NCBI GenBank assembly: GCA_041591915.1
Contig: JBFHRB010000047.1
Span: 1-15,455, forward strand
Length of the DNA: 15,455 nucleotides
Direction of reading: 5' to 3'
Source: JBFHRB01 sp041591915
Lineage (GTDB): Bacteria; Actinomycetota; Nitriliruptoria; Nitriliruptorales; Nitriliruptoraceae
Shown: positions 7,528 through 14,106 of the stretch, piece after piece
How positions within the stretch are numbered: the first letter of the stretch is position 1
Layout: every line of letters starts with the position of its first letter
Made by a program: the position numbers and the translations under genes
Notes under the pieces: generated by a model
What the model saw: only the letters and a program-made list of their open reading frames with translations
Database searches by the model: none
What the model was told of the DNA's origin: nothing

Positions 7528-7702
7528 GGGATGGGGATGACTGCGGGTGGTCGGGAACCGCTCTGCGCGCTCCACGTCGACGGCAGCGCAACCGGCAGGC
7601 GGGGGGTGCCGTCCATGTGCTCGGCCCTCCCCGTCGACCGTCCAGCCGGGCACTCAACCGCGCTCGGCGGAGCCGAACCGCGACGGGCGCTGCGGCATCC
7701 GC

Positions 7703-7749
7703 TGGACAGGACCCCGACCGTGTGTTACAAATAGCGAACCTGTGTAACA
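7703..7749 (+). promoter_or_regulatory. Promoter with overlapping inverted-repeat operator for the diiron-protein gene
   Basis: A -35 box TGGACA (7703-7708), 17-bp spacer and -10 box TACAAA (7726-7731) form a good sigma-A-type promoter. A perfect 7-bp inverted repeat, TGTTACA (7723-7729) and TGTAACA (7743-7749), with half-sites 20 bp apart centre to centre (two helical turns, same face), covers the -10 and predicted start. That is the position expected for repression by a dimeric TetR- or GntR-type regulator. No such regulator is encoded in the window. The site is shortly followed by the GAGGAGG ribosome site (7756-7762). Confidence 0.7.
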
Positions 7750-7767
7750 TCCGCCGAGGAGGCGCCC

Positions 7768-8895
7768 GTGTCGACCCACCGCTACGCCGTCCCGATGGAG
7801 ACCACGAAGTGGACGCTCCCGAACACGCAGTCGGACGTCGTGTTCAACTGGGACTACGACTCGGGCCGCGAGCGCATGCTCGCGCTGTACGAGAAGGGCA
7901 AGGACAAGCAGTGGAACACGTCGACCCGGATCGACTGGTCGCACGAGATCGACGTCGAGGACACGTCCACCGCACCTGACGAGATCCTGCCCATCTACGG
8001 GTCGGACACGTGGAACAGGCTCTCCCGGGACGAGAAGAACCAGGTCCGCCACCACTACGTCTCGTGGGTCAACTCGCAGTTCCTGCACGGCGAGCAGGGG
8101 GCCCTGGTGTGCTCGGCGAAGATCGTCGAGACCGTCCCGGACATGGACTCCAAGTTCTACGCCGCGACCCAGGTCATGGACGAGGCGCGCCACGTCGAGA
8201 CCTACGCACGCTTCATCAACACGAAGCTGGAGCTCGCCTACCCGATCAACGAATCGCTCAAGGCACTGCTCGACCAGACGATCAGCGACGACCGTTGGGA
8301 CTTCACGTACCTCGGCATGCAGGTGCTGATCGAGGGCGTCGCCCTGGCCGCGTTCTCCATGATCCGCGACTTCACCCTGGACCCGCTGGGCAAGTCGATC
8401 AACGCCTACGTCATGCAGGACGAGGCACGCCACATCGCCTTCGGCCGACTCGCGCTCAAGGACGCCTACGCCGACCTCACCGAGGCCGAGCGGGCCGAGC
8501 GGGAGGAGTTCGTCGTCGAGGGCAGCTACCTGCTGCGCGACCGCTTCCTGGCGCGTGAGGTCTGGGAGAACCTCGGCTTCCCGGCCGACGAGCTGACGGC
8601 CTACGTGGACAAGCACCAGATGATGGGCGAGTTCCGCAAGGCGCTCTTCTCGCGCGTCGTGCCGACCGTCAAGGACATCGGCCTGTGGGGCGACAAGGTG
8701 CAGAAGGCGTACCTCGACATGGGTGTCCTCGACTTCCAGGACCTCGACCTCGACGAGATGGGCGAGAACGACGAGCGCATCGCCGAGGAGCTCGAGGCCC
8801 TGCTCGCTGCCCGCGAAGACGGCGACGACGTCGCCGACGACGGCTCTCGCGCCGCCCAGCTCGCGACCACGATCGCCGCGGGCGAGGCCGGCTGA
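7768..8895 (+). CDS. Ferritin-like diiron-carboxylate protein (putative oxygenase/oxidase)
   Basis: The product has 375 residues from GTG 7768, with GAGGAGG 5 nt upstream. It is a helical ferritin/RNR-R2-like protein with a complete, symmetric diiron ligand set: E109, then E139-x-x-H142 (VMDEARHVE); E189 (LIEG), then E219-x-x-H222 (MQDEARHIAF). Glu-to-ExxH spacing is 30 residues in both halves. An uncharacterised N-terminal segment of about 90 residues (YAVPMETTKWTLP) and an acidic C-terminal tail flank it. The ligands fit both ferritin-like monooxygenases of the AurF/R2-like type and other diiron oxidases. There is no ferritin cage or bacterioferritin haem signature. The substrate is unknown. 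It is transcribed divergently from DUF501-ppx under an operator-bearing promoter, so it is probably induced by a specific signal. It lies within an otherwise conserved core gene block. Confidence 0.88.
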   Translation: MSTHRYAVPMETTKWTLPNTQSDVVFNWDYDSGRERMLALYEKGKDKQWNTSTRIDWSHEIDVEDTSTAPDEILPIYGSDTWNRLSRDEKNQVRHHYVSWVNSQFLHGEQGALVCSAKIVETVPDMDSKFYAATQVMDEARHVETYARFINTKLELAYPINESLKALLDQTISDDRWDFTYLGMQVLIEGVALAAFSMIRDFTLDPLGKSINAYVMQDEARHIAFGRLALKDAYADLTEAERAEREEFVVEGSYLLRDRFLAREVWENLGFPADELTAYVDKHQMMGEFRKALFSRVVPTVKDIGLWGDKVQKAYLDMGVLDFQDLDLDEMGENDERIAEELEALLAAREDGDDVADDGSRAAQLATTIAAGEAG

Positions 8896-8967
8896 AGGGC
8901 GCCCACGCGCGCGCCACACGCTCAGGCGCAGCCCCCCAAGACGGGACGAACCGCCCGAAGGGGTCGT

Positions 8968-9003
8968 GTCTGTCGGTCTCGACTGGTCGAGCGAGCCCCA
9001 GAC
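8968..9003 (+). terminator. Possible terminator hairpin between diiron and kinase genes
   Basis: Outer arms GTCTG (8968-8972) and CAGAC (8999-9003) enclose an inner perfect stem CTCGA/TCGAG (8978-8982/8987-8991, loop CTGG), with an asymmetric internal loop. It lies about 70 nt after the diiron gene stop. There is no T tract, so the call is tentative. Confidence 0.3.
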
Positions 9004-9052
9004 GCCTTACGGTGGGTGACGACCCATCACCGCAAGCACTCGGGGGATTCGC

Positions 9053-10360
9053 GTGCGGTACGCCATGGGCGTCGAGCGGAGCCTCGCTCGCGCCATGTTC
9101 TGGCTGCGCTCGTTCATCATCGGGCTCGGCCTCGTGCTCTTCGCCGTCCGCGACCCGTCGTTCGGCGATGGCCTGCTGCTGGGTCGCGGGCTGACCACGG
9201 CGCTCGTTCTGAGTCCCCTGGTCGCGGCGAACCTGGTCCACGTGTGGGCGCGGCGACGTCCCGATCACCTCTCCGAGTCTGGCGCCGTCGGGATCGAGCT
9301 CGTCCTCGACACCGTGTTCGCACTCGGCATCCAGGCACTGCTCACCCCGGTCATCGGGTTCCAGCGCCTGCCGATCGTGCTCGTGCTGGTGGTCGTCGAA
9401 GCCGCGCTGCGCCGACACGACATCGGCGCGCTCCTCGTCGCCATGGGCGGGGGCCTCCCCCTGGCCGCGATGCGCGCGCTGGACATCCCCGACAGCGTCG
9501 CGCCGGGCCCGGTCGACCTCCTGGAGCAGATGGCCCTCATCGTGACGCTCCCCGCCATCGGGTTCCTGCTCGGCTGGGCGGCGCGTTCCCGGGACCAGGC
9601 GATAATCGCCGCGGAAACGGCGAACCGACGGACCGAGCGTGCGAACCGGCGCCTGACGGCGTTCGCCCACACGGCGGCGCACGAACTGCGCGCCCCGCTG
9701 GCCACGACACAGGGCTTCGCGAGCCTGCTGCGCGATCGGCTCGGCCCCGCCGCGATCGACGACCCGATCCTGAAGGAGGCCCTGGACCGCATCGACCAGA
9801 CCAGCACCCGGATGCGGAGCCTGATCGACGGACTCCTCACGTTCGCGGAGGCCCGCGAGCGCCTGCCCGCACGCGGGGAGGTCGATCTCAACGAGGCCCT
9901 CGATGACGCGATCGACAACATCGAGGCCCTGATCACGGGCGCGGACGCCACGGTCGAGCGGGCGGAGCTCCCGACCGTCTCGGGCGATCGCGTGCTCCTC
10001 ACGACGGCGCTGCAGAACCTCGTGCGCAACGCCATCGACCACGGCCGCCGCGCGAACCTCCACATCAGCGTCCGTGCACACCGTCGTCTCGGGGGGTGGG
10101 CCATCGAGGTGGAGGACGACGGCGTCGGGATGGACCCACAGACGCTGGCAGAGGCGCTCGAGCCGCTCCGCCGCGGCCCCGGCAGCAAGGGTTCAGGCCT
10201 CGGACTCGCAACCGTGGCGACGATCGCCGAGGTTCACGGCGGTGAGGTGCTGATCGACTCCCGTACCGGCGTCGGCACGCTGATCGCGATCCACCTGCCG
10301 CCGGCCGAAGCCCCGGCCGAGCCAGAGACCGGGCGACTCGTGTCAGCGCTGCTGCACTGA
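9053..10360 (+). CDS. Membrane-bound sensor histidine kinase (orphan)
   Basis: The product has 435 residues from GTG 9053, with GGGGGA upstream (an ATG at 9065 is an alternative). The N-terminal third holds about five or six hydrophobic helices (roughly 15-32, 47-64, 81-101, 105-119, 124-141, 160-177) with no large extracellular domain, so the sensed signal is likely within the membrane or internal. A short coiled linker (about 180-203) leads to the HisKA domain with AHELRAPL (phospho-acceptor H210). The HATPase domain has N box LQNLVRNAIDHG (320-331), G1 VEDDGVGM (353-360) and G2 GSGLGLATV (380-388). No response regulator is encoded in the window, so the partner is elsewhere. It follows the diiron gene by 157 nt on the same strand and ends 16 nt from the convergent ftsB. 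Confidence 0.92.
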   Translation: MRYAMGVERSLARAMFWLRSFIIGLGLVLFAVRDPSFGDGLLLGRGLTTALVLSPLVAANLVHVWARRRPDHLSESGAVGIELVLDTVFALGIQALLTPVIGFQRLPIVLVLVVVEAALRRHDIGALLVAMGGGLPLAAMRALDIPDSVAPGPVDLLEQMALIVTLPAIGFLLGWAARSRDQAIIAAETANRRTERANRRLTAFAHTAAHELRAPLATTQGFASLLRDRLGPAAIDDPILKEALDRIDQTSTRMRSLIDGLLTFAEARERLPARGEVDLNEALDDAIDNIEALITGADATVERAELPTVSGDRVLLTTALQNLVRNAIDHGRRANLHISVRAHRRLGGWAIEVEDDGVGMDPQTLAEALEPLRRGPGSKGSGLGLATVATIAEVHGGEVLIDSRTGVGTLIAIHLPPAEAPAEPETGRLVSALLH

Positions 10361-10379
10361 CCGCGGTCGAGCCCGGTCA
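10358..10379. terminator. Bidirectional hairpin spanning both convergent stop codons
   Basis: A perfect 6-bp inverted repeat TGACCG (10358-10363) / CGGTCA (10374-10379) with a 10-nt loop contains the TGA stop of the kinase gene in one arm and the TGA stop of ftsB (minus strand) in the other. It could serve both convergent transcripts. The stem is short and has no T tract. Confidence 0.35.
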
Positions 10380-10898
10380 GCCGAAGATCCCCGTCGCCGC
10401 GTCCCACCACCGCCGGTACCAGGGCGCCTCGGGCGGGGCGACCTCTCGCGGCGGGGCGATCTGCGGGCGGTCGACCGGCGGCGGCACGATCGCGTAGGGC
10501 ACCTCGCCGGGCCGGATCATGCCGAGATGCTCACGAGCACGCAGTTCGATCGCCTCGGGGTCGTGCAGCTCGGAGGCGGCACTCGCCAGCTCCTCGTTCT
10601 CCGCGGTGAGGGCATCCAGCTGGGCCTCGAGGAGCTGGACGCGCTCACGCCCGTCGAGGAAGGTCCGCGTGGGCCCGACCAGCATGAGGCCGCCCGCGAC
10701 GAGGAGGGCGATCAGCGCAACGACGTACGGGCGATCGCCGGACACGGCGGCGACTCCGACGTCGCGCACCGTCCCGGCCGTGTCCGCGACACCACGAGCG
10801 AACCGCTGCACCGGCACCGGCCCGCGGCCCGCGCCACCCCGGCGACGGGCACGCGAGGCTTGCCGCACGTGGCGGCGCTGGTCGCGAACGGCCGGCAC
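10377..10898 (-). CDS. ftsB: FtsB/DivIC-type septum formation initiator protein
   Basis: The product has 173 residues from GTG 10896-10898, with GAGGAG 5 nt upstream. A basic N-terminal cytoplasmic tail (about 1-55, Arg-rich) precedes one transmembrane helix (about 57-76, YVVALIALLVAGGLMLVG). Next comes a coiled coil (about 82-112) and then the family motif DPEAIELRAREHLGMIRPGE (113-132), ending YAIV (135-138). A Pro-rich tail with a Trp/Arg cluster closes the protein. FtsB/DivIC forms the FtsQLB divisome subcomplex that activates septal wall synthesis, with its coiled coil outside the membrane. It follows eno by only 12 nt, containing its ribosome site, so the two are cotranscribed as in mycobacteria (Rv1023-Rv1024). 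Confidence 0.92.
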   Translation of the reverse strand: MPAVRDQRRHVRQASRARRRGGAGRGPVPVQRFARGVADTAGTVRDVGVAAVSGDRPYVVALIALLVAGGLMLVGPTRTFLDGRERVQLLEAQLDALTAENEELASAASELHDPEAIELRAREHLGMIRPGEVPYAIVPPPVDRPQIAPPREVAPPEAPWYRRWWDAATGIFG

Positions 10899-10910
10899 GG
10901 GAGCTCCTCG

Positions 10911-12206
10911 TCAGTCGGTCGGGCGGCTGCGCGGGAACGCGTCCCAGCCGGCGTAACGGGCTTCGTCGCCGAGCTGCTCCTCGATGCGGAGCAGGGCGTT
11001 GTACTTCGCGACGCGGTCGGAGCGGGCCGGCGCGCCGGTCTTGATCTGGCCGGCGTTCGTCGCGACCGCCAGGTGGCTGATGAAGGAGTCCTCGGTCTCG
11101 CCGGAGCGATGGCTCACCATGCACGTGAAGCCCGCCCGGTGCGCCATGTCCATCGTGAGGAGCGTCTCGGTGAGGGAGCCGATCTGGTTCACCTTGACGA
11201 GGATGGAGTTGGCGATGCCCTCGTCGATGCCACGACCGAGGCGCTCGACGTTGGTGACGAAGAGATCGTCCCCGACGAGCTGGCACTTGGCACCCGCGAG
11301 GTCGGTCAGCTGCTTCCAGCCGTCCCAGTCCTCCTCGTTCATGCCGTCCTCGACGCTCACGATCGGGAAGTCATCGACCAGCGAGGCGATCCACTCAGCG
11401 TGCTCGGCGGGCGACAGCTTCCGGCCCTCGCCAGCGAGGTCGTAGACCCCGTCCGAGAAGTACTCGGACGACGCGACGTCGAGCGCGAGCACGATGTCGC
11501 GGCCGGCGGCGTACCCGGCCGCCTCGATGGCCTCGACGATGAGCTCCAGCGCCGCCCGGTTCTCCGGGAGGTTCGGCGCGAAGCCGCCCTCGTCACCGAG
11601 GCCGGTCGACAGTCCCTTGTCCTTCAGCACCTTCTTCAGGTGGTGGTAGACCTCCGCCCCCGTCCGCAACGCCTCGCGGAAGCTCGGGGCGCCGACGGGC
11701 GCGATCATGAACTCCTGGACGTCGACGTTGGAGTCGGCGTGCGATCCGCCATTGAGGATGTTCATCATCGGGACCGGCATGACGTGCGCGGACGGCCCGC
11801 CCAGATAGCGGTAGAGCGGCTGTGCAGCGCTCGCCGCAGCCGCCCTGGCCACCGCGAGCGAGACGCCGAGGATGGCGTTGGCGCCGAGCTTGCCCTTGTC
11901 GTCGGTGCCGTCGAGGTCGAGCAGCACGCGGTCGAGGGCGCGCTGGTCCTTGGCGTCCATCCCGAGGATGGCCGGGGCCATGACCTCGTTGACGTTGGCG
12001 ACGGCCTTCGCGACCCCCTTGCCGAGGTAGCGGTCGCCGCCGTCACGGAGCTCGACGGCCTCGAACTCCCCGGTCGAGGCGCCCGACGGGACGGCCGCGC
12101 GGCCGAACGATCCGTCGACGAGCGTGACGTCGACCTCGACGGTGGGGTTGCCGCGACTGTCGAGGATCTCTCGACCGGTCACGAACTCGATGCTTGAGAA
12201 CTCCAC
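10911..12206 (-). CDS. eno: Enolase (phosphopyruvate hydratase)
   Basis: The product has 431 residues, full length for bacterial enolase, from GTG 12204-12206 with GGAGGAG 6 nt upstream; the frame is open to 12254 but upstream residues are not enolase-like. It interconverts 2-phosphoglycerate and phosphoenolpyruvate in glycolysis. Visible features are REILDSRGNPTVE (12-24), SGASTGEFEAVELRD (41-55), catalytic E206 in GDEGGFAPN (204-212), Mg ligands D243 (ALDVASSE), E286 (SVEDGM) and D313 (GDDLF), catalytic K338 in LVKVNQIGSLTE (336-347, the enolase signature) and SHRSGETEDSFI (365-376). It heads an eno-ftsB unit and has a TTGACA-bearing promoter region upstream. Nothing appears missing. Confidence 0.98.
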   Translation of the reverse strand: MEFSSIEFVTGREILDSRGNPTVEVDVTLVDGSFGRAAVPSGASTGEFEAVELRDGGDRYLGKGVAKAVANVNEVMAPAILGMDAKDQRALDRVLLDLDGTDDKGKLGANAILGVSLAVARAAAASAAQPLYRYLGGPSAHVMPVPMMNILNGGSHADSNVDVQEFMIAPVGAPSFREALRTGAEVYHHLKKVLKDKGLSTGLGDEGGFAPNLPENRAALELIVEAIEAAGYAAGRDIVLALDVASSEYFSDGVYDLAGEGRKLSPAEHAEWIASLVDDFPIVSVEDGMNEEDWDGWKQLTDLAGAKCQLVGDDLFVTNVERLGRGIDEGIANSILVKVNQIGSLTETLLTMDMAHRAGFTCMVSHRSGETEDSFISHLAVATNAGQIKTGAPARSDRVAKYNALLRIEEQLGDEARYAGWDAFPRSRPTD

Positions 12207-12272
12207 GGGTGGCTCCTCCGGGTCCCGCACGCCCGGCTCGCAGCTCGGAGCCACGGTACGTCACAGGCATGC

Positions 12273-12300
12273 AATCTGGCAACAGTTAGCACGATGTCAA
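12273..12300 (-). promoter_or_regulatory. eno: Probable eno promoter
   Basis: On the minus strand a perfect -35 TTGACA (12295-12300) is followed after 16 nt by CAGATT (12273-12278), a weak -10. The -35 box sits at the centre of an inverted repeat, GATGT-TG-ACATC (12293-12304), which may be an operator. The 5' leader would be about 60 nt. Confidence 0.45.
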
Positions 12301-12330
12301 CATCTGCCACACAGGCAACAGGTGCAACAG
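12279..12330 (+). repeat. Three exact GCAACAG repeats in the eno upstream region
   Basis: GCAACAG occurs at 12279-12285, 12315-12321 and 12324-12330, all in the same orientation; the last two are 9 bp apart and the first and second start 36 bp apart. They flank the -35 box of the putative eno promoter, one inside the spacer and two upstream, as expected for a multi-site regulator. The regulator is unidentified. Confidence 0.6.
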
Positions 12331-12339
12331 GGGGTCGGG

Positions 12340-12918
12340 TCAGGCGCGGTTGCGCAGCTGCGTCGCGGCCTGGGCAGCCCCGGCCGCAGTGACGGCACCG
12401 ACGGCCGCGCCGAGGCCACGTCGACGGCTCACGAGCGAGCCGAGGAGCGCTCCGGCCGCAGCCGCCGCGGCGGTCACCACCACCGGCGAGTCGAACGGCC
12501 CCGCGCTTCGCCGGAAGTCGTCGAGGTCGACGACGTTGCCGCCGGTCTGCCATCCCCCCAGCGGATCGTCCGGCGTGCCCTCGAGCGGGGGACGTCCCCC
12601 CGCGTCGGCGCGGACGGCGGCCGGCTCGAGGTCCGGCGGGCGGACCGACGTGCGGTCGGGTGCCGTCGAGGTCTCGGCCACGGGCTCCGCGGCGTCCGAC
12701 TCCTCGTCCGCCACCGCCGGGGCCGTGGTGGTGTCGGCTTCGGGTTCACCGCCGAACTGGCTCGCGCCGAGCAGCGTCTCGCACTTGGGGCACGGCTGCT
12801 CCCCGTCGTCGAGCGAGGCCACGAAGGCCTTGCTCAGGAAGCGTGCGCACTCGGGACACTGTGCTGGAGGCACGGCCCGGATCCTCTCGAACGACTGCCG
12901 CGCGAGCCTAGCCACCAC
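12340..12918 (-). CDS. Zinc-ribbon protein with C-terminal glycine-zipper-like hydrophobic region, function unknown
   Basis: The product has 192 residues from GTG 12916-12918 (an adjacent GTG at 12915 is possible), with GGAG 6 nt upstream. The N-terminus carries a four-cysteine ribbon: CPEC (21-24), 18 residues, CPKC (43-46). A long acidic, Pro/Thr/Ala-rich, probably disordered linker spans about 52-140. The C-terminus (about 143-187) is Ala/Gly/Val-rich, with small-residue repeats (GALLG, then GLGAAVGAV) broken by SRRR; this may be one or two membrane-inserting helices. I do not recognise a family. The layout suggests a cytoplasmic metal-binding head tethered to the membrane (inference). It lies 45 nt downstream of mazG and 133 nt upstream of eno, the slot held by lpqU in mycobacteria, to which it shows no resemblance. 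Confidence 0.72.
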   Translation of the reverse strand: MVARLARQSFERIRAVPPAQCPECARFLSKAFVASLDDGEQPCPKCETLLGASQFGGEPEADTTTAPAVADEESDAAEPVAETSTAPDRTSVRPPDLEPAAVRADAGGRPPLEGTPDDPLGGWQTGGNVVDLDDFRRSAGPFDSPVVVTAAAAAAGALLGSLVSRRRGLGAAVGAVTAAGAAQAATQLRNRA

Positions 12919-12931
12919 GCGCGCTCCGGCT

Positions 12932-12953
12932 CACGGGGGATCAGGAGCCCGTG
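12932..12953 (-). terminator. Short hairpin after mazG
   Basis: A perfect 6-bp stem CACGGG (12932-12937) / CCCGTG (12948-12953) with a 10-nt loop lies about 10 nt after the mazG stop and just upstream of the zinc-ribbon gene's ribosome site. It may be a weak terminator or attenuator. Confidence 0.28.
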
Positions 12954-12963
12954 GTCGCGCACC

Positions 12964-14106
12964 TCACTTGGCCGCGTTCCAGCGGTCGATCCACTCGTCG
13001 AGGGCGAGCTGGCCCGGCTCCCGGCCATCGCGCTCGATGCCTGCCAGGACCCGCTCGAGACGGCCCCGGAACGCGGTCGTCGCGTGGCGCAACGCCTCCT
13101 CGGCATCGACGCCGTGCTTCCGCGCAACGCCGACCGCAGCGAAGAGCAGGTCCCCGATCTCGTCGCGGACCTCGTCGGCGCCCGCGGCGGCGACCTCGGC
13201 GAGCTCCTCGGCGACCTTGGCCATCGGCCCGTCCGTGTCCGGCCAGTCGAACCCGAGCTTGGCGGCACGCCGCTGGAACTTCTCGGCCAGCAGCGCCGCC
13301 GGCAGCGCCGTCGGGATGCCGTCGAACGGGCCCTCGCGCTCGGGCTTCTCCTGCTTCTTGAGCTCGTCCCAGTTGGCCTGAACCTCTTCCGGGGTCGCGG
13401 CGTCGCCGTCGGCGAAGACGTGGGGGTGGCGACGGATGAGCTTGTCGGCGATGCCCTTGCTGACGTCGTCGATCGTGAACGCCCCCCGGTCGCTGGCCAC
13501 CTGCGCGTGGAAGAGCACCTGGAGCAGCAGGTCGCCCAGCTCCTCCTCTATGTGGGGATCCCACTCCCCCTCGACGGCCTCGATGAACTCGTACGCCTCC
13601 TCGATCAGGTAGTGCAGGAGCGAACGGTGGTCCTGCTCGAGGTCCCACGGGCAGCCGTTGTCGGGGTCGCGGAGCCTCGCCATCACCTCGACCATGCGCA
13701 GCAGCTCCGCCCCTCGGGGCTGCTGGGCGAAGAACACGATCTCGACCTCGGCGTCGTACCGCGGGGACGCGACCGAGACGATCGGCACGAAGCGCTCGTC
13801 CTCGGGACCGAGGAGGAACGTCGCGGTGCCGGCCTCCGCTGCTCGCTCGAGCAGGGCCTTGGCCAGCCGCCGGTCCTCCGGGGAGCCCGGCTGGGTCAGG
13901 TCCATCTCGGCCGCAGCCAGCCGGGCCGGCTCGAGACGCTCCACGTCGACACCGGCGAAGTAGAGGTGCTGGTGGGCCGGGTGGCGCTCGGGATCGCGCG
14001 CGTAGACGACGTCAGCCGCGGCGAGCGCGTCCCACGACTGGAACGGGAGCAGGCCGGGCAGCGCCTCGCTCGTCTCGACGAGGACGACGCGGGGCGACGT
14101 GCTCAT
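12964..14106 (-). CDS. mazG: MazG-type nucleoside triphosphate pyrophosphohydrolase
   Basis: The product has 380 residues from ATG 14104-14106, whose ATGA overlaps the stop of the upstream lipoprotein gene; translation is probably coupled. MazG hydrolyses NTPs/dNTPs to monophosphates, removing aberrant nucleotides and influencing ppGpp levels. Two MazG repeats are visible. The first has DNGCPWDLEQDH (149-160), IEEAYEFIEA (168-177) and EEELGDLLLQVLFHA (187-201), with the metal ligands E170, E173, E189 and D192. The second has AEELAEV (299-305) and DEIGDLLFAAV (315-325). An additional N-terminal region of about 135 residues resembles the extra region of mycobacterial MazG and might be a remnant of the methylase-like domain in YabN-type fusions (inference). 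It is followed 45 nt later by the zinc-ribbon gene. Confidence 0.95.
   Translation of the reverse strand: MSTSPRVVLVETSEALPGLLPFQSWDALAAADVVYARDPERHPAHQHLYFAGVDVERLEPARLAAAEMDLTQPGSPEDRRLAKALLERAAEAGTATFLLGPEDERFVPIVSVASPRYDAEVEIVFFAQQPRGAELLRMVEVMARLRDPDNGCPWDLEQDHRSLLHYLIEEAYEFIEAVEGEWDPHIEEELGDLLLQVLFHAQVASDRGAFTIDDVSKGIADKLIRRHPHVFADGDAATPEEVQANWDELKKQEKPEREGPFDGIPTALPAALLAEKFQRRAAKLGFDWPDTDGPMAKVAEELAEVAAAGADEVRDEIGDLLFAAVGVARKHGVDAEEALRHATTAFRGRLERVLAGIERDGREPGQLALDEWIDRWNAAK

Noticed and set aside
7513..7653. N-terminal extension of DUF501 to 7653
   Set aside because: No ribosome site, no similarity to the family, and a -10-like box between it and ATG 7512.
9007..9030. TACGGT box and small inverted repeat TGGGT/ACCCA before the kinase gene as a promoter
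   Set aside because: The -35 region at the right distance has no consensus and the repeat is only 5 bp; not enough to call.
10527..12197. Plus-strand open frame of 556 codons opposite ftsB and eno
   Set aside because: Mirror frame of eno; no motif, no ribosome site, low-complexity composition.
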